Shown: positions 36,658-48,594 of the stretch, one piece after another | Layout: every line of letters starts with the position of its first letter | How positions within the stretch are numbered: the first letter of the stretch is position 1 | Source: Mycogone perniciosa | Taxonomy: Eukaryota; Ascomycota; Sordariomycetes; Hypocreales; Hypocreaceae | Length of the DNA: 64,000 nucleotides | Direction of reading: 5' to 3' | Assembly (NCBI GenBank): GCA_025331125.1 | Contig: JAOALB010000124.1 | Span: 62,001 to 126,000 of the forward strand | Translations under genes and position numbers: made by a program | The notes under the pieces: generated by a model | What the model was told of the DNA's origin: nothing | The model's database searches: none | What the model saw: only the letters and a program-made list of their open reading frames with translations

Positions 36658-37978
36658 ATGGTAGGAACCCTCAATCCCAATCCCACGCCCGATCCTCTCT
36701 CTCCGCGCAGAGAGTCTCCCCACCACCCCGCTCTGCTTCGGATACCCCCCCCCCCTTTCCTCTGTTTGTCTTGGGTGTCAGATGTGCAACACCAGACGAT
36801 CGAACATCACGGAACCAGATAGGCTGAACCATGACCTCTCCTATAGGCCGCCCAACAGTCCTCCAAGCAGCGTCTCGCGCTCGCCATCTGCGACTTCCTC
36901 TCCAGCTCCACCACCGATGGCACTCTCACCGCCGAGGACAAAGACTCCATTGACGTCGCCGTCAACTGCATCGCCGAGTCCTTCAAAGTCGACCCCTCGG
37001 ACAAATCTGCCGTCCAAGCTGCCATAGGCTCTCAGAACCTCCTCCAGATCTACGGCGTCTACGAAAAACTCAAATCCTCCTCCTCTTCCACTCCCAACTC
37101 TTCTTCATCCTCCTCATCCTCCGCACCCGCGTCTTCTGAACCCTCCGACGCTCAGAAGAAAGATGCCGAATCCCTCAAGTCCAAAGGCAACGCCGCCATG
37201 GCTCAGAAGGACTACCCTACCGCCATCGACCTCTACACCCAGGCTCTGACGCTTCATCCCACCAATGCCGTCTTCCTCTCCAACCGCGCCGCCGCCCACT
37301 CCGCAAACAAAGACCACACCTCCGCCCGCATCGACGCCGAAGCCGCCGTCGCCATCGACCCCTCCTACACAAAAGCCTGGTCCCGTCTCGGCCTCGCCCG
37401 CTTCGCCCTCGGTGACCCCCAGGGCGCCATGGACGCCTACCGCCAGGGCATTGAGCACGAGGGCAACGGTGGCTCTGACGCCATGAAGAAGGGCTACGAG
37501 ACCGCCAAGCGCCGCGTCGAAGAACTCGAGGCCGAGCAGCCAGACAATCTGTCCCGCTCCTCCCCCGGTGGTGCTGATGCTGCCGGCATGCCCGACTTCA
37601 GCAACCTCGCATCCATGTTCGGAGGCGGTGGCGGCGGCGCTGGCGGAGGTGGTGGCATGCCCGACCTAGGCTCCATCATGAACAACCCCATGTTCGCCAG
37701 CATGGCCCAAAACCTCATGAGCAACCCAGACCTGATGGGCAACCTGATGAGCAACCCCCGTCTGCGCGAAATGGCCAACCAATTCAGCAGTGGAGGCGGC
37801 ATGCCCGACATTGGCTCCCTCATGTCCGACCCCAACATTGCCGAGATGTGAGCTTCTCTCCCCCTTTCTCCCCGCTCCCCTTCTCCCCATAGGCTAATCT
37901 TGTCTTTCCAGGGCCCGGAATATGATGGGCGGCGGCGGCGCTCCCGGCGCTCCCGGCGCTGGTGGTGCTGGAAGGTAG
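36658..37978 (+). CDS. SGT2: Sgt2, TPR co-chaperone of the GET pathway
   Basis: Sgt2 receives newly made tail-anchored proteins in the cytosol and passes them to Get4/5 and Get3; it also binds Hsp70/Hsp90. Exons are 36658-36660 (the ATG alone), 36847-37847 and 37912-37978, with introns of 186 and 64 bp. Splicing gives 356 residues beginning MAAQQSSKQRLALAICDFL, the usual Sgt2 N-terminal dimerisation domain that binds Get5. Three TPR repeats span about 112-215 (KGNAAMAQKDYPTAIDLYTQA, NAVFLSNRAAAH, SYTKAWSRLGLARFALGD). The C-terminal client-binding region is Met/Asn/Gly-rich with NNPMF, SNPDLMGNLMSNP and similar repeats. The second intron splits the Met codon in AEM-ARNMM. The short C-terminal exon ends in a Gly/Ala/Pro-rich tail. 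The gene faces the ABC transporter tail-to-tail. Confidence 0.95.
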
Positions 37979-38449
37979 AAGAATATATAAAGACAACGGG
38001 GGTACTTTGTACATGGTGTGTGGAGTGAATCATTGGGTGTGTATCATCACGGTTATATGCTTGAAAGAGCGTATATACTCACTTAGATATTCCTGGGATA
38101 ACGGGCGAAATGGCCAAGAAACCACTTATAACGACTGCAAACCAATAAAGAAAGCTTCAACTCCCCATCAAGTCATGTCAGAGTACATAAATGCAGCAAC
38201 GCACCAAGTACAATAGGTATCATTAAAAATTAAAACTGTGTCTAGGATAGAGTCCTCTGAAATCCTACCTAGTAATATCATCAGACTGTTGCCGTTGTGA
38301 TCTTTTTGTCTATGTGTATCATAATCATGGCACATCAGACCTCCCTTTCTATCGTACAAATACCCCCTCTCCATTCTCATGTGCACACCATAAGAACAAT
38401 CAAAATATAAAGCAAAACCTGTCTTTGCCTTTGACTCCATCCCGGCATC
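37979..38449. other. Convergent intergenic segment
   Basis: 470 bp between SGT2 and the minus-strand ABC tail. It is AT-rich, with AATAAA-like words that suit 3' ends. No gene is seen. Confidence 0.6.
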
Positions 38450-39385
38450 TCATTGCTGATTGCCTCGGGACGATTGTCCCCGTACGGCTCGACTGCGACG
38501 GCCTCGAAAGGATCCCCCTCGCAGACGCCGAAGACTTCGATTGCTGTGTGAGGAAGCTGCTGGCGTCGATTGGTGCTCGGTACTCTTGGATGGCGGTTCG
38601 TTTTCGTTTCTGACCGCGCAGATAGTAGCATTTGATTTAGACTTGCTTTCTGTCGCCGTCACAACCACACCCGTTGTGTGTCCCGTTTCCTCGTTGCGAG
38701 TGACACTTGGTAGCGTAGCAGATCCGCCATTAACTGGGTTGTCAGGAATGGTTGGCATTTGTCTCAAGACTGTCAGACCTCGGCTATTGGGCTTAGGGAT
38801 CAGAGACGGGCCCATGGCTGCTGTGGAGCGGCGGAGCCGATACACGGCGCTGTGGCTGCCGAAATTTGTTAGACAAAGGTCAACGGTCATTGTTCTACCA
38901 CCCGGTGGACATACAGAAAGTTCTATTTCGTCCATAGCCCTTTCTGGAATTTCAGGTAAGTCCATTGTGTCCGAATCTTGGGATGCATGCGACGGCTCGC
39001 TCTTGGATTGCACACGGCGAGAGTAACGGGGATGCTTGAACAAGACATTCTCTGAGTTAGATATCGCTGTGACGGTCTCTGTCTTGGCGGTTGGCAAGAC
39101 ATCAGAACCTGTGTCCATAAAGTCAGCATGGCTGACGCGGAATCTCTCCTCACAGCCCAGTTGTCGCTCACAGATGGCCCCAGCCTGCATACTGGTTCCT
39201 AAAGCACGATCGACCGCATCTGTGAAAGCCTTTGACCGCACCAGGCTCTTGGAGCTATTGGCGTAATCACCAGAAGAACACTGCCCCCCTGAGCTGCTAC
39301 TTGTTTCGACTGCAACAGAGAAATCGTCATTGGTTGATGCTCTGTCGTCTGACCATCGAAGTCTGCCGTGGAAGCTAGCGGCTGC
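38450..39385 (-). CDS. Open frame continuing the ABC transporter tail (possible terminal exon)
   Basis: 312 codons stay open in the frame of the upstream ABC transporter, beyond its TAG at 39386-39388, and contain no early in-frame ATG, so this is not an ordinary separate gene. The sequence is polar and Ser/Thr-rich and ends in an Arg/Gly block (RSLRRLRGGSFRGRRSRAVR). A possible 45-bp intron at 39386-39430 (GTAGCA...CTTAG) would remove the TAG and join it to the transporter, making about 1238 residues. Alternatives are that the transporter stops at 39386 and this is a decayed tail, or that the TAG is read through. Long basic tails occur in some fungal Hmt1 relatives, which favours a real or recently lost tail. 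Confidence 0.45.
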   Translation of the reverse strand, partial: AAASFHGRLRWSDDRASTNDDFSVAVETSSSSGGQCSSGDYANSSKSLVRSKAFTDAVDRALGTSMQAGAICERQLGCEERFRVSHADFMDTGSDVLPTAKTETVTAISNSENVLFKHPRYSRRVQSKSEPSHASQDSDTMDLPEIPERAMDEIELSVCPPGGRTMTVDLCLTNFGSHSAVYRLRRSTAAMGPSLIPKPNSRGLTVLRQMPTIPDNPVNGGSATLPSVTRNEETGHTTGVVVTATESKSKSNATICAVRNENEPPSKSTEHQSTPAASSHSNRSLRRLRGGSFRGRRSRAVRGQSSRGNQQ

Positions 39386-42300
39386 CTAAGCCCCAGCTTT
39401 GGCGGCTGAATCTTCTTGTTGAGTTGCTACTGTCGCCTCAGGAACAACTTTAAGGGTGTTGATTGCTCGAGGAGTGAATTCTGGTGCCACAGGATTCAAT
39501 CGGGATCCCTAAGAGGATCCGTCAGTATCCTCACAGAATTCCAAACCTGTGGCAGAATCTACCTCCTTCTGACCCTGCTTCGGAGTCGACATGTCTGTTT
39601 CCTCGTGCACAGTATCGTCTTTGGATAACCCATTACCGTTTACGTTGTTGCCAGCTGTTGCCTCGCATGCTTCCGTGGCAGTCCTCTCCGAACAAGAATC
39701 GTTGGCAAGCGTCTTGACGTCATCGAGCACTTTCACAGTGTCGACATTGTCTTGCGGTTTGAGGAAAATTTGTTTCGACCATAAGTCCGCGTATCGTCCG
39801 TTGGCAATGACGAGTTCGCTGTGAGTACCTTGCTCAATGATCTTGCCTTGCTCGACGACAACAATGCGGTCCGCGTTCATGATTGTTGAAAGACGATGAC
39901 TAATGGTGTGTGAGCCTCGTTCAGAATCGACGACACAAAACCAACTTACGCTACGATAAAGGTCGTACGGCCTTGACAGAGTCTCTTGAAGGAGCGTTGA
40001 ATTTGTTGCTCCGTATCCGTGTCAACAGCACTTGTAGCCTCATCCAGAAGAACAATATCTGGCTGCTTCAATATTGCTCGAGCAATTGCCACCCGCTGGA
40101 GTTCGCCACCGGAGAGTTTCCTACGGCGGTTAGTTGCCATCCATTTTAGACAAGGTTGCTTTGGCACTCACACTCCACGCTCGCCAACGCGCGTTTCGTA
40201 GCCTACGATTTAGTTAGCCAACAGGGGATGACGGAATGATACGCCAGTAACTCACCGTCAGTAAAGCCCAAGATCTTATCGTGTATACTAGCGGCCCGGC
40301 ACGCATCGTAGACTTCCTCGTCAGTTGCAGTAATTCTGCCATAGCGGACATTGTTCATGATGGTGTCGTCGAAAAGAATGGGGCTTTGGGGCACGATCCC
40401 AATACGATCACGGAGACTGTGGGATATTAGACTTGCCTCTTTGATGAGCCAAAAATACCCATGCTTGAGACTCACCTAAAGAGGTCAACCTCACGAATGT
40501 CCTGACCATCAATCCGAATGCTACCCGATGTGACATCGTAGAATCGATCCAGAAGTTTTAGGATTGTCGATTTGCCCGCTCCGGTTGCCCCCACAAAGGC
40601 CACGGTCATACCTGCAGGAACATGCAGGTTGATAGTGTTGATGATGTCTTTCTGCTTGTCGTAACTGAAACGCACATCGTTGAATTTTACCTCCCCAGAG
40701 ATAAACTTGAGAGGTCGCGCTCCTTTCCGATTCTCGACTGAAGGCTTGGTTTTCATGACATCTAGGAGTCGCTCAGCATCAATAAAGTCATCGCTCATAT
40801 TCTTGCCTAGCCTGGCAAAGAATTGCAGCGGCGAGGTGAGTTGTGCCCAATACATGAGGAGCATAGCAAATTGTCCAGAGGTTGCCTGTCCACTATTGAT
40901 GCGGTAGACAGCCAGGAATGCACTTGCCATGAGGCCCGCTGTGAGCACAATTGTCTGGAAGGCAATCGACACATACCAGCTCATAACGTACTGTTGCTCC
41001 TTAAGCCAACGATTCGTCACAGCATCGGCATGCCTGTTATCCTCAAACCCAATCTGGTTGAAAGCACTAACGGTCTGCCAGCCGATCAAGCCAGAGTGCC
41101 GGATGTAGTACTCTTGATACATAGCATTGATGCGTTTTCGACTGGCTGACTTGGATTCCGCGACGAGTCGGGTGGCGAAGACAATGAAGATGGTTCCGGT
41201 TGCCACCGTGATCAATCCTTCGTATGGTCCAAAGGTGATGGAGAGATAGACGACGGCGATGCACATGTCAACCAACATGGGAACTGCTTGAAGTAAGATG
41301 CTTTCAACGGCATTCGAAACTGCGCTCCCGCCCTGAATAGCCATCAACATGTCTGAAGAGCTTTTGGAATCGTGGAAGTCGGCAGACAGGTGCATCATGT
41401 GTGAATATGAGGCCCGAGTGAGAGCATCTTGGGAGTAGTACTTGACGGGAACCCACAACCATTGACGGATAAGCTCAATGCCAGACTCAGAGGCTGCCAA
41501 ACGGAGAAGCGCGAAGATCATTACGGCAATCCATGGGTTCCCTGAGCCCACGCCACTCAGGGTATCCATTATGATGCCTGTTTGCCGCGGGATGAGGAGG
41601 TGTAGGGCGTTTGAAGCCAAAAGGCAAACTGCAACGGCCGCAGCGCGAAGCTGTAGACTGCGGTTTCCGACTGGCCAAACGTAGGGAAACAAGATCTTAG
41701 TCAAGTCAGCATCATCTAGCTCCCGAAAAGCCCGGAAAGGAGAACACGCACCATGAAACCCTTCGTATACTCGAACCAATTTCCACCCTCCTCAAGCCGC
41801 TTTTCCATGTTTTCACGAGCCTCCCTTTCTCTTCGCTCCCAACTGTACTCGGGATTGTCATCGGAATCCTCCTCATTTTGTGTGGTTGATCCATATCCAG
41901 ATGTAGTTGGATTTTTAGTTTGACCTTGGGACGTTGTCGACTGATCATTGTCAGGTTTGGGCAGCAGTGACTCCCTTTCCTGATCTGAAGCTGGTGGGTT
42001 GGCCCCAATCCATAGACCGAGGCAGGTCCAAACAACCAAAATAATCAATGAAGCCAACCTTAGACCAAGGACTGCGATATGAACAATTCCATATGCGTTG
42101 AGTGAAACACGGCTGGACTTGATGGAGGTGAGGATGGCGATGAGAAGCTCAAAAAAAAGAGCAATGAACCATGACCCACGGAACGGGTACCATACGACGG
42201 ATTCGGACTCAACAAGTCGAATAAGCAGGATACCGAATACGAGAATGCATGATAAATGATTAATGACAATGTGCTCCTCGGGAGTCCGCTTCTCGACGGT

Positions 42301-42534
42301 TGACTGCACACAGACGACGACAAGCTGAGCAAGATAGGTAGATAGGAAGAAGCCGAGGATTACTGCGACGGCTTGTCGACCAGGACGCTCGGACTGTGTG
42401 CTTTTGGCGCTCTTGAGACCCTGGAGAGTGCAGGTTGCAATGAGAGACGAGGCGAGGAAATAAAGGAAGACGACGGCCGGGTAGAGGTAGTCGAGTGCCT
42501 CAAGGACAATGTCCCTGCTGGCGGAGACGCCCAT
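39386..42534 (-). CDS. hmt1: Hmt1-like vacuolar heavy-metal ABC half-transporter
   Basis: Family members move glutathione or phytochelatin metal conjugates into the vacuole. Exons: 41752-42534, 40476-41695, 40256-40416, 40172-40202, 39950-40120, 39563-39899 and 39386-39508. The introns are 50-59 bp and all GT-AG; the product is about 941 residues. An N-terminal TMD0 of about five helices (residues 1-180) sets this ABCB subgroup apart. A linker follows, then six core helices (about 285-560) and one nucleotide-binding domain: Walker A GATGAGKST (630-638), Q-loop in VPQSPILF, signature LSGGE (733-737), Walker B IVLLDEATS (about 755) and H-loop His790. All catalytic motifs are intact. The last intron (39509-39562) is proposed because it removes an in-frame TAG and joins KQGQKE to GSRLNPVAPEFTPR, which resembles the conserved APEF tail motif of fungal Hmt1. 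The metallothionein gene lies 7.3 kb away. Confidence 0.94.
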
Positions 42535-43094
42535 CTCAGGCCAAGCGCTTGATCCTGAGGTCCTTAGTCAGAGAGGTGGCTTAGTGCTCCGGGAAATCCG
42601 GTCTAAGATGAAGATCAAGTAGGTCAAGGTCACGATAGGGAGACGGGAGAGAGGCGGCCCAGCAAGTTGGCAGGAGGCTGCTGTCGGGTTGATACGAGAG
42701 CCTGGAACTTGAAAGACGGGACACACACGGGAGAGGAGATTCCAGACCAAGACGGGAGCCAGAGTGAGACCTCAGGTGGGCGAATGGACGATAAAGAGAG
42801 CGGGATGGAAAATGGAGTGTCGTACGCGTCCGTTGTGCGCCTTCGGAATGGCAGACGGCAGATTTGGTGGTGTGAAGAACAGTAATGGGAGAGGAGAGGA
42901 GAGGAGAGGAGTAAGAGGCAAAGAGGTGAGAAGAATGATCGCGACTTGACGCAGAAGGTCCGGAGCAGAGGAGCTACTGGACCTCCCTCGTGAAAGAGCC
43001 GAGACGCAAGCGGTAGGCGTAATGACGATGGGCAAGTGCTGCTGACAATGACGAAGATGATGGCGATGGTAGAGAGAGCGAGGATATTTAGGAA

Positions 43095-43095
<1 letters not shown>

Positions 43096-43129
<34 letters not shown>
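43096..43129. repeat. GA dinucleotide microsatellite
   Basis: About 16 GA units in the upstream region of the ABC transporter gene, about 560 bp before its start. Confidence 0.95.
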
Positions 43130-43131
<2 letters not shown>

Positions 43132-43478
43132 AGAGAAGAGAGCCAGAGAGGGAGAAAGCGCGCGCGCACGCTATCTTCGTCTGCTTCGTCTCTGTCCCCG
43201 TCTGCGTTCTGTCTCTCGTTTGCCCTAGGCCCTCTTTGTCCTTATTTTATCCACCGCCGTACATGGAGTGAATGACACAAAAGCGACCGGCCCCAGACTG
43301 GGCAAGTGGAGGGTTTGGGATTTCGGCCTCGCCATCGCGTGTACATACACAGGTAGGCTTTTTTGTGCTCCGTGGCTGTTCTTCTTGCTTGGGTTGAAGC
43401 TGCTTAGTTAGGTGTTGTGTGGAGGCGCACACTTGGGCTTCTCCGATTTGGCCCCGTTTTGCGTGGCCCCCTTGTCAT

Positions 43479-43806
43479 GCCATGTACATACTAATGTACG
43501 TACTCCGGATGTACTCAGTAGCTGTACGAAGTACTTCTAGTACTTCGAGCTGTGTAGGTACTAACGAAGTGGGAGCAGCTTCAGGTCGGTGAACTAGGTC
43601 TTGGACTGTGCATTGAGACAGCAAATAGCATCCGTACCTATTTACGAGTACGCTGATAGTACTTTGTACATGGACTGGACCTGTTGCAGACTCTTGCAAT
43701 TGCATCCTCTTTGATTGGTTCTGTTGAGCGGCTCTGGGACGATTTGCCACATAATAATAATAATAATAATAATACTAGATAGTACTTCGTACTTCGTACT
43801 TCATAG
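43479..43806. repeat. Palindrome-family clusters with ATA microsatellite
   Basis: GTACGTACTCCGG and repeated TACGAAGTA/TACTTCGTA words at 43494-43545 and 43783-43806 flank an (ATA)n tract at 43751-43775. Confidence 0.7.
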
Positions 43807-46800
43807 ATAATGGAAAGAGAATGAATCAAGCGAGGGCAATTCGAATCAGTCGCCCGCATCAGCTTCGGGCTCTAAAAGCCGCCGTCGACTTTGCTCGTAC
43901 AGAATGGGCATCAGGGAACATTAGACTTGTTGGACCAGGCAGCCTTGTCGGTTTGTCACTGCTGGGCTGGAGTCGGCAGATAAAGCACCCAGGATCTTGG
44001 TAAACGCTGCCTATTTAAACCCCGTTTAGGCATTCCTCGGACCGGGCTTTTGTTACTCATAGGGACTCCGTATTTATTTATGTTTTTGATCTCATCTCTA
44101 GGCAGGATTATCCTTGAAGTATTTCAGAAAAGCATGTATTTTAAAAGCTGGAAAGAAGAATCAAGCAGCATAGAACTCTTATAATAAAACAAACACCGGA
44201 TTGTTAGCTTTGTAGCAGAACCCTCCTAACGAATCACATTCATGGCCTGGCGCCCTCTTCCATCTCCAGGCGCAGAACGAGGCTGCAAATATTCCCTACA
44301 GGGGCTGCTAGCTACCTAAGACAGAGACCCCTGCTAGCAGCGTCACCATGTGCTGGGACTTCGGAAGGCTGGAAGTACTCCTCCGTAGGTACTGCTCCTC
44401 GTACGAGTACTGGTACCTCGTACTGCTGAACGTGAGCAGTAGCAAAGCGCTTCTAACGGCGTCTCCGACTGCCCGGGAGCATGTAAGCCTATAATTATAA
44501 TGAAAATTATAATATTTATTAGTATGCTATTTCGCATCTTACGTGTAAGAATGTATGCCGGAATAAAGATATTCTGTTGGTCATAACACTCTTCTTTTTC
44601 TTGTTATAAGTACTACAAGTACTAGTACCTATAGTACTACTACTAGTGCGATAAAAGTGGGACAGGGCTAGCCACATGGTGCCAAGCCCCAGACCCATGA
44701 ACTTCTCGTTCGCCCCCAAAGGAACACGATCTTCCCACCAATCTTGCATTGCAGCCATTATTTCTCAATCCTGTCTTTCAACCTTCTCCATCGAAAGGTC
44801 AAGTTCACCTCGAGTACTTCGTACAGCCCAGATCCAACCATTGGGCCCTTCGTGCTTTGCACGTGGTCCAATTCACCGGTCCAATGGCTGCTACAGCCAC
44901 ACCGTTGATATCAGCCCAACGGTCATTAGGCCATCGAAGCGTTCTCTAGAGGCGTCTAGCTTACAGACGGACAGACTGGAACAGCGACGACAACAGCCAG
45001 CTCCAGCGTGTATGTGGTTGTGCCTGATTATCGCTATCCTCCAACAGACGACAATGACAATGGAGCCACGAGGTTACCAGACCGTGACACATGATCGACC
45101 GTCCAAGCCTACCTCTCTGACAAGGGGGGGCTGAACGGTTGGCTGGTTGGGCGAATCCATCGGGACAAGCATCCTATTAATACTGCATTGCATGACCTCC
45201 GCACACGCACGCCATTATCGAATCGATCTCATCGGAGCCCCCTAGGATCAACTTAAAAAACCCACCGGGTACTCCTCTGGCACGTCCGAATGGGGCGAAG
45301 AGAGATGTATGGGTATGGGTATGTGGTCTGATGGTCAGACATTGCACTCCACCAGACTCCTATAAAACAGCCAAAAACTTGAAACACTGTCACAGACACG
45401 CAACAAATCACAACAACAAAACACCGCTCTTCCTCTCTCTCAGCAGGAGCCAAACCGGATCGTCAGCCGACCAGGGAGGCCCCTCTCACCGCTAAATTAT
45501 CCGTCAGTCTAAACGCTAGAATATTCTGGGGTGGGTTGCACTTCCTCCTGCATCTGCAGCGATGCATCCCCAATCTCACCACCCGCTTGGCTTCGATATA
45601 TCATCCTCGGAGAAGGCAGCACAAACGACAATTACAACAATTCTTTGGTTCAGAGTCCGAAGACCGAAGCCCATCGGGTTTCTCCTTCAAGCCACACCTC
45701 ACCTTGTATCCAATCGACGGTGAGTGACGACAACTAAGCCACGTTTTTTATCCCGACCGGAAACACAAACATAATAATGTCCACCTCATTGGGAAGTCCC
45801 ATCCATGCTCTTATCTCCAAAACTCAACATAAAAATCTTCAACCCAAAGTCCACTTCGCTTGCTCTCGCCTCTTCAGCTCTCTAGCACCAATCCAGGAGC
45901 TTCCTCAATATACCGTCTTCACCATCGACGCCTTTTTCTCTCTTAGCTGAGCGAAAGCTCACGCGCACATGAATCATGGCCTTCAAGTCCTGACATCATG
46001 TACGAGTTACCTTCCCCAAGCCCCCGATCTTGGCACCGATCTGTCAGTGGCCAAACAAGTTCCCCAAAACTCGGAAATCTTCCACACCCACATTCGCTGT
46101 ATGTAATTCGTACGGACTGCTACGACTACTAGCAGACAGGATATGGCTAGAGAACCAACCTCTCGTGATTGGCTACGGCTCACTTCCGATGACAAGGATC
46201 ATGCGTTCCAGCTCTCCCAGCTTGTCGACCCTACTCGGACATCTTGTCGTGTCCGATGGCCCATGCCTCTAAGCTCTATTCGTCCATCTCCTCGATCTTC
46301 GATCCGAGTCTATTCATCTTATTACTGCTCAGAACGCCAAGAGCAGTAAATCCAGATGGAGGTGTAGATCCGGGCTGCTTATCCTCATTACCACTCATAT
46401 CCCCATTCCCATTCCCACTCCCCCCATGATATAAAAAAGGAAAACACTCCCCCCCCGGGAGGCCCGAGAATTTGGGAAATGTAACGGAGACGTCGACTTG
46501 ACGGCAGCATTACCACATCAGCTGCTCTGCTTATGCCAGCCTCTCACTTAAAACAAACGAGGTTACAATGGGGGTCTTTTCCCACATACTATCGAGCCAT
46601 TCTTGAGCCACCATTGGGTGCGCAAAAATATTGGGGTGGGTACTTTATTAGGAGCTTTCTCTCCGGCTTTAATTTCTTGACACATATCGCCTGCAGACAA
46701 TGCCTACAGTTGATTCATGTGGTCAAATATGTAGCAGACATGCTCTCGTAACTCAGTTAAAGCCGTTGTTTCCTCGTCTAAGTAAAACGAGACAACTCTT

Positions 46801-47778
46801 CACGGTATAGCCATAGCCCCATTTCGATAGTCTGACGTAAAAATCCATACGACCACCTTTGTAAACAAGACCCCAATTGTATAAGTGTACCCGTCCATCC
46901 ATCTGCCTATTTCCCCGTCCTTCACACAAATTCGTGTCCCTGCGATAATACATCGGGATTACGCCCCGTCTAACACGGAGACAAACACCTCCAAATCAAC
47001 TTGTGATTCAAGGTAAACGAAGAAACCCTTGAAGAATGCATGTCCTCGCAGCAACTCCTAGCTAACCACTGCTCAACAACACATACACTATGCAGTCACC
47101 GCGTTTTCTCTAGCCGTTTCCAGGGACTCGGGGAACACAAGATGCACAACGTACATTCCTATTGCCCAAATGGGGATGGGGAATGGGTTGAAAGGGTTGA
47201 GTCAATACACTGGCTCCTCCAACGATAGCCTACGTCGAATCGCGAACCACAGCGAGACCCAGCGGCGAATATATTTTCAATCCCGTGCAGTAACTCGTTC
47301 GAACATGTATTTGGATTCGATAAGGCTTGAGTCTTATTGAAGTTGGCTAAGGCACAATATGCCCTGGGTTTTATGTGGTGTTACGTTACACGCAGTTCAA
47401 CATGCCGATAGTCCAGTGGCAACCACGGCACCCCAAATCTCAAGTTGAAAGGCTGGCGTACTGTCAAGGTATGCCACCAAAAAGCAGTGCATTGCGACTG
47501 GATTCATCATAAAGTCATCCATTGGCCATCTGATCGTCGCCTCAATCTGTCAGCCTATCCACTTGGCCCACCCCTGTTTGGGGTTGCTGCCTCGCTAAGA
47601 ACCAAGAAGCCATAACAAATCGAGGCCCTTTTTAAATACTCAAAGGGGACGTGGAGAAGGGCAAAAGAAACATACCGAAGCAGCAGTCTTCGGTGCGCTG
47701 GGAAGCCTGCCTCATAAAAAGGTCATCACCATCATCAGCATTGTCGGCATTGTCAGCATCATCACATTCTTGCTTCTT

Positions 47779-48594
47779 CTAACTCAAGTCGCATATATAA
47801 TTCTCGTCCATAAAACCCGAAAGGCTATTCTCTTCCGGCATCTGCTGGGCAAAAAAAGACGAACTCGAAGCACCCGGAACATCCGGCACTGCTTCCATTG
47901 CGAGAGGGTGGATTCTGGACAGGTCATTTTGCAGCATGGTCGTGGCGACTGGCTGTTCGAACGCGTTGGTGTACGGGATAGTCGTGTATTCATCGTTGGA
48001 CCTCGGTATGCTCTGCGAACTGCCATGGATATCGCCACATGAGCCCATGTTGTCTGCAAAAGTCGGATTCCCATGAGTTTTAGAAGACGAAGATGCGATG
48101 AACATTCCATCGACAGACTTCCTTGCTTCACCCGCGATGTACCTCTGTATTAATTCACAGTTGCAATTTGTGTGGAGGAGGAGCTGCGACTTGAGGTTAT
48201 GGACCTCCTCGGAGAGGTAATTGAAGCATGAGGATAGATGACGATGTTGCTCCTCCATAACTCGCCCGCGGGATGCAAGCTCGGAGGCCTCGCCACGTTT
48301 ACGTCTGCGACACTTCGTTGCTGCCACTCGATTACGCTCGAGAGTGCGGCGACGATGCACATCGTTGTTCCCTCCGCCCTCGTGTTCAAAGTCTTCGTCC
48401 TCGACGGAGTTCTCTGTGACGTCTTCCATGTCGTCGAAAAATTGATCCTCCTCGAAGTTACCTCGTTGAAACGTCTCGGAATCCATTCTCGAGCCTTGCG
48501 AATACCCGCGAGCGTGCTTCTTTGGCAACAGTGTGGATTCCTGGCGGCGTTTCCGGCTAGGTTGGTTCTTCAAATTGGTCGAGTTGGAACCCAT
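47779..48594 (-). CDS. bZIP transcription factor, ATF/CREB type
   Basis: A single-exon gene of 271 residues. The basic region (about 81-100) reads RRTLERNRVAATKCRRRKR with the N-x7-R spacing (N88, R96) that contacts CRE-like DNA. A leucine zipper follows (about 101-145), with heptad-spaced hydrophobic residues in LSSCFNYLSEEVHNLKSQLLL. RNRVAATKCR and the zipper end with a Cys pair (HTNCNC) are typical of the Atf1/AtfA/AtfB-like group, which in fungi controls stress, conidial and secondary-metabolism genes. The N-terminus has basic nuclear-import candidates (SRKRRQE, LPKKHARG) and an acidic stretch (EEDQFFDDMEDVTE). The C-terminal third is Ser/Asn/Pro-rich. It lacks the osmotic-stress and MAPK domains of full Atf1, so it is a short member. 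Its targets are unknown. Confidence 0.93.
   Translation of the reverse strand: MGSNSTNLKNQPSRKRRQESTLLPKKHARGYSQGSRMDSETFQRGNFEEDQFFDDMEDVTENSVEDEDFEHEGGGNNDVHRRRTLERNRVAATKCRRRKRGEASELASRGRVMEEQHRHLSSCFNYLSEEVHNLKSQLLLHTNCNCELIQRYIAGEARKSVDGMFIASSSSKTHGNPTFADNMGSCGDIHGSSQSIPRSNDEYTTIPYTNAFEQPVATTMLQNDLSRIHPLAMEAVPDVPGASSSSFFAQQMPEENSLSGFMDENYICDLS

Larger units (their letters stand above)
42535..47778. other. Gene-free 5.2-kb stretch, ABC promoter to bZIP 3' flank
   Basis: No supportable gene. The ABC-proximal 700 bp is purine-rich with a GA microsatellite. Palindrome-family copies cluster at 43479-43560, 43783-43806 and 44375-44430, and an ATA microsatellite is at 43751-43775. A 152-codon plus frame at 44676-45134 has no domain or bias. 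From about 45 kb to 50 kb the palindrome family is almost absent. Confidence 0.55.

Noticed and set aside
43821..43900. TTCGAATC sequence suggesting a tRNA B-box
   Set aside because: No matching A-box, acceptor stem or anticodon arm could be folded. No tRNA or 5S rRNA gene was found anywhere in the window.
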